A DNA stretch of 34,602 nt from an uncultured Clostridia bacterium (GCA_946413245.1 CAMKJS010000029.1:1-34602), one strand, 5' to 3'; numbered from the stretch's first letter, positions 9,042 to 16,341 are shown. Translations and numbers: made by a program. Notes: generated by a model not told the origin, from the sequence alone.

Positions 9042-9953
9042 ATGAAAAAAACGGAGCCAGGCATACTGTCCAATCGGCCTCAGTGCCTTCTCCTTGGGAA
9101 TGGCATTAACCTCCTGTTCAAAGATCCATCCTGGGAAATGCTGATCCGGGATGAACTGAACAAATCCGGATGCCCTTTGCCATATGAAGAAATCAAAAGC
9201 ATGCCGGCGACGATGCAGATTGTTGCGGCTACCGGTGACACCGTAGACAATCAGATGAAAGCCCTTGCCGGCAAGCTGGCGGTCCAGGATCTGACACAGG
9301 AGCGGATTGCTTTCCTGCGGAAAGTGCTGGAACTGCCGGTGGACGATATTATGACAGCCAATTACAGTTTTGAGCTCGAAACAGCGGACGGAATGAAGCA
9401 GGGTAGGAAACAGTACAGTTCTCGCCTTCAGGGTACATTTGATTTGCAGGCGAAGCATAAAGCATTCCGATTGTATCAGTTTTATGAAACAGGCATGGGG
9501 AAACGGATCTGGCATATACATGGAGACATTGCCAAACCGGATACGATGCTGATGGGGCATTACTACTATGCCAAGCAGCTGAAAGCCGTACAGGAATGCA
9601 TTGCGAAAACGGTCAGGAGGTATAAGACCTGCCAGCGGCAGAGTGAGGAATTCCGATCCTACAGCTGGGTGGATCAATTCCTGACAGGCGATGTCTATAT
9701 TCTCGGGCTTGGAATGTATCTGTGCGAATCAGACCTGTGGTATCTGCTGTGCTGCAAAAAGAGGAACTTTCCTGATACCAGCGTTTTCTTCTATGATAAG
9801 GAGTGCGGCGATCAGACGATCAGCACCATGTTGAGGACATACGGCGCCGAAATCATTGACGGAAAAGCCCTTGGAGCGGCCGGTGAATATATTGATTTTT
9901 ATGAGTGTGCGATGGCGGATATCAAAAGCAGGGCAGGAGGGAAACGGTCATGA
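9042..9953 (+). CDS. SIR2-like (sirtuin-fold) protein, candidate NADase
   Basis: 303 residues. The ATG at 9042 is preceded by AAAAGGAG; the frame is open further upstream, but that part overlaps the TIR-2 end and has no ribosome site. SIR2-type signatures occur in order: LLLGNGINLLF (residues 16-26, nucleotide-binding GxGxN), DIMTANYSFELE (N107, counterpart of the catalytic Asn of TNYD), RIWHIHGDI (H160, catalytic His), TMLMGHYYYAKQL, and GDVYILGLGM (the second Rossmann element). Known families: SIR2 proteins of this kind deplete NAD in bacterial defence systems such as Thoeris ThsA and DSR. This one lacks a SLOG domain and any extra sensor. It lies between two TIR receptor genes and overlaps the next start by four bases, so it is probably their effector or modulator (inference). 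Confidence 0.83.
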   Translation: MKKTEPGILSNRPQCLLLGNGINLLFKDPSWEMLIRDELNKSGCPLPYEEIKSMPATMQIVAATGDTVDNQMKALAGKLAVQDLTQERIAFLRKVLELPVDDIMTANYSFELETADGMKQGRKQYSSRLQGTFDLQAKHKAFRLYQFYETGMGKRIWHIHGDIAKPDTMLMGHYYYAKQLKAVQECIAKTVRRYKTCQRQSEEFRSYSWVDQFLTGDVYILGLGMYLCESDLWYLLCCKKRNFPDTSVFFYDKECGDQTISTMLRTYGAEIIDGKALGAAGEYIDFYECAMADIKSRAGGKRS

Positions 9954-12898
9954 TCATCAAATGCAAGATGTGCGGAGGAGATATCCTGTTTGCACAGGGC
10001 GACAGCGTCGGCCAGTGCGATCACTGCGGAAGCTCGAGCACGATTCCGAAGGTGGACGAGGAGCAGAAGCTGAACCGGTACAACCGGGCGAACCATTACC
10101 GGCGGCAGTGCGAGTTTGACAAGGCGATCACGGCGTACGAGCGGATTCTGGAAGAGGACGATACGGACGCGGAGGCCCACTGGGGCATTGTTCTGAGCCG
10201 TTATGGCATTGAATATGTGGAGGATCCGGCGACAAAGCGCCGGATACCGACCTGCCACCGGGTACAGGTGGAATCCATCCTGGCGGACGCGGATTACCAG
10301 GCGGCACTGAAGTATGCTCCGGACACCGTCAGCCGGAATCTGTATGAAGAACAGGCGAAGGAGATCGCGGAAATCCAAAAGGGTATCCTGGCGATTTCCC
10401 GGAATGAAAAGCCGTACGACGTTTTTATCTGCTACAAGGAGACGGATGAAAGCGGCCGGCGCACCCGGGATTCTGCTTTTGCGCAGGAAATCTATTACGG
10501 CCTGACGGAGCAGGGATATAAGGTGTTCTTCAGCCGGATCACCCTGGAGGATAAGCTGGGGCAACAGTATGAACCCTATATTTTTGCTGCACTGAACAGT
10601 GCCCGGGTCATGGTTGTCGTGGGAACGAAGCCGGAGTATTTCAACGCGGTCTGGGTGAAGAATGAGTGGAGTCGTTACCTCCACCTGATGAAATCCGACC
10701 GGCAACGTCTGCTGATTCCCTGTTACCGGGATATGGATCCCTATGACCTTCCGGAGGAGCTCAGCAATCTGCAGGCCCAGGATATGGGCCGGATTGGCTT
10801 TATCCAGGATCTGTTGCGCGGAGTCCGGAAAGTGTTAGACACTGAAAAGACCCATGAATCCGCACAAAAAGCGGAAGCGGTGAAAGCTGCGCCTCAAGCC
10901 GCTGGCGGCATTGCCCCGGGCGTTTCCAGCCTGATGGAAAGGGCACGACTGTTCCTGGAAGACGGAGATTTCCAGAGTGCGCAGGAATACTTAGACAGGG
11001 TACTGGACATTGATCCCAAATACGCTCCCGCTTATGCCGCGAAAGTCTGCGCTGCTTTCGGTTTGCGGAAAGAAGCGAACCTTGCCGGAACCACATTCCA
11101 GTATGAAGACAACCCGGACTGGCAGAAAGCGGTGCGGTTTGCCAATCCGCAGCAGAAAGATACCTATGAAGGATATATCGCAAAGGTAAGGGAACGGGTA
11201 CAGAAGCAGATCCGGGATTATGCATATGACTGCGCTGTTGAAATGGCTGTGAATCCGCGGGCGAACCGGGAACAGCTTAACAGCGAACTGGCAGTCTACA
11301 GAGAAACATGCCTCCGTTCTATGGGCAAACGAGCAAACGGAAGCCGCCGGGCAGACAGCCGGATGAAGGAGGATGCTTTCAACCGGGCAGTAAAAACTAA
11401 CGAGCCGGGCGATGTTTCAGGATCAGGGCTAATGTCTGCCGCCGGTATGTTTTCGGCAATCGGAGACAGCGAAGCCAATGAACGCGCAAAACAATGCAAG
11501 GCACTGGCGGAACAAGCCCGGCAAAAAGCAGTCTATCTGAACGCGGCCGGAATGCGCAGCAGAGAGCAGGGCAATCCTTCCGGCCTTGAAGAGGCGGCCA
11601 GACTGTTCCTGACCGTACCGGATTATAAAGACGCTAAGCAGCAGGCACAGGCATGCGCTGACGCGGCGGAATCCATCCGTGCCGGGTTGTATGACAGCGC
11701 TTTAGATGCTATGGACACGGCCGGCGAAGAGAGCAGTGGATGGGATATAGCAAAAAAGAGACTTGCCGAGATTGAATTGAACGGCTATCGTGATGTGGCC
11801 CAGCTTCGAGTAAAAGCAAAAAAACGTTATGAAGAATGTGTGTCTGCTGAACAGGAGGCCAGACGGCAGACAGAGGAAGCGGCCAGGAGAAAGGCTGAAG
11901 CAACAGCCAGAAAGATGAAGCGGACAATTCTGATCGTTAGCCTTGCCGCAGTCGTCGTTATCATCGCTGCCCTTGCTGTTACAAAGGTGATAATTCCGGG
12001 AACCCAGTATCAGAAAGCTATATCGCTCCGTGAATCCGGGCAATACTCGGAAGCGGTGAAAATCTTTACAGCACTCGGACAATACAGTGATGCCGCCGAG
12101 CAAAGTAAGGAAACAACGTATCAGGAAGCGAAATCCCTGATGGATGCTGGCTACTATGGCGGCGCTTTCGGAATCCTGACAAATCTCAAAGGCTATAAGG
12201 ACGTCGACAGCCTTCTAACGAATGATGATAATCTTTCTGCTGCCGCGTATCAGACACCGGGAAGCATGGTAAGCTTTGGAAAATACGAGCAGGATAATAA
12301 TTCCGCGAACGGCCCAGAGGAGATCGAGTGGATTGTGCTTGATTACGACATGCAGGCACAGAAGACACTACTGCTCAGCCGGTACGGATTGGATGCACAG
12401 CCTTACAACAAAGAGTATACAGACATTACTTGGGAAAACAGTACCCTGCGGGCATGGTTGAATGGAGAATTCCTGAATAAAGCGTTCAGTGAGGCCGAAC
12501 AATCTGAAATCCTGACGACGAAAGTGTACAATAGTCCATCCCAGGGATACAGCACATGGAACACGGAGGGAGGAAACAATACGCGGGACAAGATCTTTCT
12601 GCTGAGCTATGCGGAAGCGAACAAGTATCTTGGCGTCACACACGATAACAGCAGCAACACGAAATCGAGAGTAGCGCCGACAGCTTATGCGATCAAGCAG
12701 GGAGCATATATCTCTAGCAGCTACAAAACAGCGGACGGGGAAGCCGCCGGGTGGTGGTGGCTGCGTTCCCCCGGACGCAGTCAGAGACACGCCGCGCTCG
12801 TCAACATCGACGGCTCCCTCAACTGCAACAATGTCAACTATGACAGCGGTTGTGTCCGCCCTGCTTTGTGGATCAATCTGGAATCTGATATCTTCTGA
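9950..12898 (+). CDS. Transmembrane TIR receptor with DUF6273/lectin-like variable C-terminus (TIR-3)
   Basis: 982 residues. The ATG at 9950 overlaps the SIR2 stop (ATGA) and follows GGCAGGAGGG; it aligns exactly with the MIIKCKMCGG start of both paralogues, so an upstream GTG in the same frame is rejected. The domain order matches TIR-2: zinc ribbon, TPR-like repeat, TIR with E239 in VWVKNEWSRY, a second TPR-like repeat, long helical region, basic KMKR, transmembrane helix at about 660-679, two outer TPR-like units, and a DUF6273-type domain ending in GWWWLRSPG (934-942) and GCVRPALWINL. Similarity to TIR-2 is uneven, being higher in the helical region and almost complete at the 3' end. Coupling to the SIR2 gene suggests balanced expression of receptor and SIR2 protein. 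Confidence 0.9.
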   Translation: MIIKCKMCGGDILFAQGDSVGQCDHCGSSSTIPKVDEEQKLNRYNRANHYRRQCEFDKAITAYERILEEDDTDAEAHWGIVLSRYGIEYVEDPATKRRIPTCHRVQVESILADADYQAALKYAPDTVSRNLYEEQAKEIAEIQKGILAISRNEKPYDVFICYKETDESGRRTRDSAFAQEIYYGLTEQGYKVFFSRITLEDKLGQQYEPYIFAALNSARVMVVVGTKPEYFNAVWVKNEWSRYLHLMKSDRQRLLIPCYRDMDPYDLPEELSNLQAQDMGRIGFIQDLLRGVRKVLDTEKTHESAQKAEAVKAAPQAAGGIAPGVSSLMERARLFLEDGDFQSAQEYLDRVLDIDPKYAPAYAAKVCAAFGLRKEANLAGTTFQYEDNPDWQKAVRFANPQQKDTYEGYIAKVRERVQKQIRDYAYDCAVEMAVNPRANREQLNSELAVYRETCLRSMGKRANGSRRADSRMKEDAFNRAVKTNEPGDVSGSGLMSAAGMFSAIGDSEANERAKQCKALAEQARQKAVYLNAAGMRSREQGNPSGLEEAARLFLTVPDYKDAKQQAQACADAAESIRAGLYDSALDAMDTAGEESSGWDIAKKRLAEIELNGYRDVAQLRVKAKKRYEECVSAEQEARRQTEEAARRKAEATARKMKRTILIVSLAAVVVIIAALAVTKVIIPGTQYQKAISLRESGQYSEAVKIFTALGQYSDAAEQSKETTYQEAKSLMDAGYYGGAFGILTNLKGYKDVDSLLTNDDNLSAAAYQTPGSMVSFGKYEQDNNSANGPEEIEWIVLDYDMQAQKTLLLSRYGLDAQPYNKEYTDITWENSTLRAWLNGEFLNKAFSEAEQSEILTTKVYNSPSQGYSTWNTEGGNNTRDKIFLLSYAEANKYLGVTHDNSSNTKSRVAPTAYAIKQGAYISSSYKTADGEAAGWWWLRSPGRSQRHAALVNIDGSLNCNNVNYDSGCVRPALWINLESDIF

Positions 12899-12901
12899 TC
12901 T
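12749..12901 (+). repeat. Putative DGR variable region, copy 2 (3' end of TIR-3)
   Basis: Partner of 8780-8932. The encoded core reads GRSQRHAALVNIDGSLNCNN here against GLIQSYAALVYYYGSLYSND in TIR-2, while the framing residues (GWWWLRSP before, SGCVRPALWINLESDIF after) are the same. The Asn and Asp codons here (AAC, GAC) opposite TAC codons in TIR-2 suit AAC codons in the template, the usual DGR hot codon. The template itself is not in the window. Confidence 0.78.
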
Positions 12902-12910
12902 TTAATCAGA
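12894..12910 (+). promoter_or_regulatory. Hairpin directly after the TIR-3 variable region
   Basis: TCTGAT (12894-12899) and ATCAGA (12905-12910) form a six-pair stem with a five-base loop that includes the stop codon. TIR-2 has a degenerate counterpart at 8925-8941 (TCTGAT...ATCAAA). Some DGRs carry a small hairpin just downstream of the variable region that aids retrohoming; the same role here is conjecture. It has no T-run and is not a terminator. Confidence 0.35.
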
Positions 12911-13051
12911 TACGACATCCTTTCAGTAGGAATGGAGTTCCAGTGTTGTCCTAGCTATGTATACCAGCATGTTTGCAGGAGGGGAAGCGCTCTTTGACAC
13001 TCCGGAAAAAGACATGGAATTGCTTATCACGATAAAGGGGGACGACCATTC

Positions 13052-13708
13052 ATGAAGGTACTGCTGCTATGTGACGATTTCTGGCACCCGGCCGAAGTGA
13101 TTGAACGCGGTCTTCAAAGCATGGATCCTGAAGAACTGGAGTTTGATGTGGTCAAAACGGCAAAGGACATCCTGTCGCCTGCCTTCGTACGGCGGTACGG
13201 CGTGCTGGTCAACTGCCACGGCGACGGCGTCAACGCCTCCAATACCAATCCCTGGTTTGAGCCGGGCGTTACGGAATTCGGGCCTGAGGATTTCCAGGAT
13301 TACGTCCTCGGGGGAGGTGGGCTGGTGGTTGTCCATTCCGGCCTGACTGTCAGCGGGCCCGACCATCCGGAACCGGCATACACGGAAACCGTCGGCAGTT
13401 ATTTTCTGAATCACCCGGCGCGGGAAATGACGCACGTGAAAATAACCGCCCGGAATGAAATCACAGAAGGCGTTCAGGATTTTTCCGAGCGGGACGAGCA
13501 TTATCAGACGGCTGTTACGGCGGACGATATCGAGCCGTTTATGGAAACCACTTCGGAGCACGGCGGAACCAATGTCAGCGGTTACCGCAGGAGCTGCGGA
13601 AAAGGCCGGGTCGTCGTCCTGACGCCCGGACACACGCTGGCAGTGTGGGAAAACATTCATTTTCAAAAGTTGCTGAAAAACGCCGTCCGCTGGGCTGCCA
13701 AAGCGTAA
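13052..13708 (+). CDS. ThuA-like domain protein
   Basis: 218 residues after AAAGGGGGACG. The fold is that of the ThuA/trehalose-utilisation family, related to class I glutamine amidotransferases. It has strand MKVLLLCDDFWHP at the start, YGVLVNCHGDGV in the middle, GGGGLVVVHSGLT at the nucleophile-elbow position with Ser rather than Cys, HPAREMTHVKI, then DEHYQTAV and GKGRVVVLTPGHTLAVW. Members are found with sugar catabolism genes and are often assigned to disaccharide metabolism, but the biochemical role is not settled. No signal peptide. The neighbouring SIMPL gene is 106 bases downstream and may be separate. Confidence 0.8.
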   Translation: MKVLLLCDDFWHPAEVIERGLQSMDPEELEFDVVKTAKDILSPAFVRRYGVLVNCHGDGVNASNTNPWFEPGVTEFGPEDFQDYVLGGGGLVVVHSGLTVSGPDHPEPAYTETVGSYFLNHPAREMTHVKITARNEITEGVQDFSERDEHYQTAVTADDIEPFMETTSEHGGTNVSGYRRSCGKGRVVVLTPGHTLAVWENIHFQKLLKNAVRWAAKA

Positions 13709-13814
13709 CTTTTTTATGATTCGCTGCTTCGGACAGTATAAACCGACGGAACTTTTTTCATTCCGCCGCGTCTGTATAAGTGCGGCCGAAGCCGCAGAAA
13801 GGGAGGAAAGGAAA

Positions 13815-14522
13815 ATGAAAAAACGGTTTGCGTTGGTATTGGCTTTTGCGCTGGTGCTGGTAAGTGCAGTTGCCCTGGCGGAAAGCAGGATTACCGTCAA
13901 CGGTACGGGCGAGGTGCGCGTCAGCGCGGATACCGCTGTCATCTCCCTGGGTGTCAACGCCCGGGACAAGGACGTGCTGAAGGCACAGCAGCAGGTGAAC
14001 GAAACCATCGCCATGATCCGGAAGGCGCTGACGGAGCAGGGTGTGAAGGAAGAAAACATTAACACGGAGTTTATCAACATTTACGCGATCTACGACTACC
14101 GGGACGATCAGGAGCAGCTGGCGGCCTATAACGCCAGTTCCACCCTGGCGATTAAGGTTACGGATATGGAGAGCGTCGGAACGCTGATCGACGTATGCTT
14201 CGCGGCCGGGGCCAACACCCTGAACGGCATCTCTTTCTCCGCGGCGGACACGGAGGAAGCGAAGGCCGAAGCCATGAAGAAGGCTGTGGAGAACGCGAAG
14301 GAGAAGGCGGAGATCCTGGCGGGAGCCTCCGGACTGAAGATCACCGGCATCGAGATCATCTCCGAAGGCGGTGTATACAGCTATGAGAACAACATCGGAA
14401 ACGTGTACGCGAAAGGGATCGATATGCCCGCCGCGGAACCGGAAGAATTCGGCGGCACGGTCGTTCAGTCGGCAAAGCTGATCGTAAGCGCTTCCGTGAG
14501 CATTACGTTTACAGCGGAATAA
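13815..14522 (+). CDS. SIMPL-domain (DUF541) secreted or periplasmic-type protein
   Basis: 235 residues. The ATG at 13815 sits behind AGGAAAGGAAA and begins a classical signal peptide (MKKRFALVLAFALVLVSAVALA), so the longer frame from 13716 is not used. The mature part starts ESRITVNGTGEVRVSADTAV, typical of SIMPL/DUF541, followed by helices (LKAQQQVNETIAMIRKAL), the central VTDMESVGTLIDVCFAAGAN and the closing KLIVSASVSITFTAE strand. Proteins of this family are exported beta-rich oligomers; function is poorly defined. Its end is only six bases from the convergent phosphoesterase gene. Confidence 0.88.
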   Translation: MKKRFALVLAFALVLVSAVALAESRITVNGTGEVRVSADTAVISLGVNARDKDVLKAQQQVNETIAMIRKALTEQGVKEENINTEFINIYAIYDYRDDQEQLAAYNASSTLAIKVTDMESVGTLIDVCFAAGANTLNGISFSAADTEEAKAEAMKKAVENAKEKAEILAGASGLKITGIEIISEGGVYSYENNIGNVYAKGIDMPAAEPEEFGGTVVQSAKLIVSASVSITFTAE

Positions 14523-14528
14523 TACCGG

Positions 14529-15212
14529 TTACAGTTTCCCCAGCAATCCCATCTTCGTCATGATTCCGTCGACGGTCACGCCCGGATGGGTTACATAGAG
14601 CCTGACGATTTGCTCCACCAGCTCCGGATCGAGCCTGTGCTTCCGGGCGATGGAGTCAACCGACAGGCCTTTTTGTGTGTCCCGGACGATGACTTCAATC
14701 TGCCTGTGGATGTCTCCGCTGTCGGTTTTCGGCGCTTTCTCCCTGGCCGAATGCGGGATCTGAACCTGCTTCACAGTCCATCCGTCGGAGCCGATTGTCA
14801 GAATCGCCATGGTGACCGGCTGGACGAACCGGCGGGGTCCGCAGCTCCCGGGATTCAGTAACAGCGTCCGCTTTGGCCCGGCGGATTCCTGCCAGACGGA
14901 GGCATACTGATGGGAGTGTCCAAAGATCACGAGATCGTAAGGGCTCAGATCTTTCGGCAGGTCTTTCTTTTTATGGGTCATGTAAATATGCAGCCCACCC
15001 AGTTCAAAGTCCAGGAATAAGGGAAGATGTTCCGCCCATTCCTTGTCGTTGTTGCCCCGTACCGCCCTGACCGGCGCGATCTGTTCCAGCTGATCCAGAA
15101 TCTTCCGGCTGCTGATGTCTCCGCCGTGGAGAATGCAGCCGCAGCCCTGCAGGGCTGCAACGACTTCAGGCCGGAGGAGATCGTGGGTATCCGAAATGAT
15201 TCCGACCTTCAT
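14529..15212 (-). CDS. YfcE-family metallophosphoesterase with C-terminal helical domain
   Basis: 227 residues, start behind AGGGGGAATC on the minus strand. The metal ligands are all present: MKVGIISDTHD (D8, H10), LHGGDI, RGNND, MTHKK and FGHSHQ, with NPGSCGPRR near the end of the catalytic domain. Such enzymes are manganese-dependent phosphodiesterases. YfcE proteins usually end around residue 160-180; here ~60 more residues follow (DIHRQIEVIVRDTQKGLSVD, IARKHRLDPELVEQIVRLYV, VDGIMTKMGL) that read as a helix-turn-helix-like or helical bundle domain. A promoter is visible at 15284-15313. Confidence 0.87.
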   Translation of the reverse strand: MKVGIISDTHDLLRPEVVAALQGCGCILHGGDISSRKILDQLEQIAPVRAVRGNNDKEWAEHLPLFLDFELGGLHIYMTHKKKDLPKDLSPYDLVIFGHSHQYASVWQESAGPKRTLLLNPGSCGPRRFVQPVTMAILTIGSDGWTVKQVQIPHSAREKAPKTDSGDIHRQIEVIVRDTQKGLSVDSIARKHRLDPELVEQIVRLYVTHPGVTVDGIMTKMGLLGKL

Positions 15213-15283
15213 GAATGATTCCCCCTGATTCGAAGATCGTGAATGTAATCCATTGTAACTGCACCATCCTTTCCCGCAAGGGA

Positions 15284-15313
15284 AATATAATGAGATCGGT
15301 ACCTTGCTGTCAA
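15284..15313 (-). promoter_or_regulatory. Sigma-A promoter for the YfcE-like gene
   Basis: Read on the minus strand: TTGACA (15313-15308), 18-base spacer, TATATT (15289-15284). The start codon lies about 70 bases downstream. Confidence 0.7.
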
Positions 15314-15379
15314 GTGCCTGCCAGAAATGGGAACTGATATCAGAAACAGGACAAATACGAAAACCTGATTAAAAGAATC

Positions 15380-15407
15380 TTTACATCAGCTAAAAAAGGA
15401 TTATAAT
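15380..15407 (+). promoter_or_regulatory. Sigma-A promoter upstream of the FMN riboswitch
   Basis: TTTACA (15380-15385) and TATAAT (15402-15407) with a 16-base spacer. Transcription would begin just before the riboswitch aptamer. Confidence 0.8.
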
Positions 15408-15413
15408 AGCATC

Positions 15414-15580
15414 GTAATCTTCGGGGCAGGGTGAAATTCCCGACCGGCGGTGATGGGGTCTTATGATTCCGAGTCCGCAAGCCTTCGGGCATGAACCGGT
15501 GTGAATCCGGTACCGACAGTCAAGCCGTGCAGGCGCTGAACAGCGCATCGTGCGGTATACAGTCTGGATGGAAGAAGACG
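15414..15580 (+). ncRNA. FMN riboswitch (RFN element)
   Basis: Conserved RFN segments occur in order: ATCTTCGGGGCAGGGTGAAA, TTCCCGACCGGCGGT, GAGTCCGC, a GGTGTGAATCCGGTACCGAC block, and AGTCTGGATGGAAGAAGA at 15561-15578. The aptamer binds flavin mononucleotide and lies directly upstream of a RibU-type riboflavin transporter, its usual target. A variable arm around 15530-15555 is longer than the minimum. Confidence 0.96.
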
Positions 15581-15605
15581 GCCAAGCTGCCGGAAAGGTT
15601 GTTTC

Positions 15606-15644
15606 CACGCCCCGGGACATCATGCCCGCGGGCGTGTTTTGTTT
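15606..15644 (+). terminator. Expression-platform terminator of the FMN riboswitch
   Basis: CACGCCC (15606-15612) pairs with GGGCGTG (15630-15636), extended by an inner GGG/CCC pairing, followed by TTTTGTTT (15637-15644). The terminator lies between aptamer and start codon, so high FMN should end transcription before ribU. Confidence 0.85.
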
Positions 15645-15681
15645 GGCGGGCCGGCAGCTGACATGACAAGGAGGTTTTCTC

Positions 15682-16341
15682 ATGACAAAATCGATCCGTT
15701 CCGCCCGCAGCCTGTCGCTGATGGCCATGCTGGCCGCTATGGCCTATGTGGCCATGCTGATTACCCGTCCGCTGCCCAACGTAGCCGGCTTCCTCAGCTA
15801 TGATCTGAAGGACGCGGTCATCGCGATCGCCGGATTTGTCCTCGGCCCCGTCGCTGTGCTGCTGATTACGCTGGTGGTGTCGCTGATCGAGATGCTCACC
15901 GTCAGCACCACCGGCCCCATAGGCCTGCTGATGAACGTGCTGTCCACCATGGCCTTCGCCATGCCGGCAGCTGTCCTGTACAGCAGAAAGCGCACGCTGA
16001 AAACCGCAGCGCTGGGGATGACTCTGGGCGTGCTGCTGATGACTGTGCTGATGCTGGCCTGGAATTATATTATTACGCCGATGTATATGGGCGTGCCGCG
16101 GGACGTCGTGGCCGGAATGCTGATTCCGACCTTCCTGCCGTTCAACCTGGTTAAGGGAGCGCTGAACGCCGGTATCACCATGCTGATCTACAAGCCGGTG
16201 TCCAACATCCTGCGCCGCACGGGCATGATGCCGAGGGCGAGCGCCGGCAGCGCGAACAAGACGTATAAATCCAGCGTGACGCTGGTGTCCCTGTTTGTTG
16301 TGGTCACCTGTGTGGTTGTGCTGGTGCTGATGACGCGGTAA
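15682..16341 (+). CDS. ribU: Riboflavin ECF transporter substrate-binding subunit (RibU type)
   Basis: 219 residues behind AAGGAGG. Five to six hydrophobic helices follow the S-component pattern: SLMAMLAAMAYVAMLI, FLSYDLKDAVIAIAGFVLGP, VAVLLITLVVSLIEML, PIGLLMNVLSTMAFAM, a LGVLLMTVLMLAWNYIITP helix, and PTFLPFNLVKGALNAGITML. The YDLKD and NLVKG segments are typical of RibU. The FMN riboswitch fixes riboflavin or a relative as the substrate. An additional C-terminal hydrophobic helix (VTLVSLFVVVTCVVVLVLMT) is longer than usual. The energising ECF module is not in this window. Confidence 0.94.
   Translation: MTKSIRSARSLSLMAMLAAMAYVAMLITRPLPNVAGFLSYDLKDAVIAIAGFVLGPVAVLLITLVVSLIEMLTVSTTGPIGLLMNVLSTMAFAMPAAVLYSRKRTLKTAALGMTLGVLLMTVLMLAWNYIITPMYMGVPRDVVAGMLIPTFLPFNLVKGALNAGITMLIYKPVSNILRRTGMMPRASAGSANKTYKSSVTLVSLFVVVTCVVVLVLMTR

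Noticed and set aside
9950-12898. Standard Thoeris (ThsA/ThsB) as the name for the TIR/SIR2 pair
   Set aside because: ThsA carries a SLOG domain and ThsB is a small soluble TIR; here the SIR2 protein has no such domain and the TIR proteins are large membrane receptors.
8780-12901. Ordinary recent duplication as the sole explanation of the matching 3' ends
   Set aside because: Plain divergence would give mainly transitions and synonymous changes spread over the tract; instead 12 of 14 are transversions, 13 change amino acids, and both flanks are perfectly conserved.
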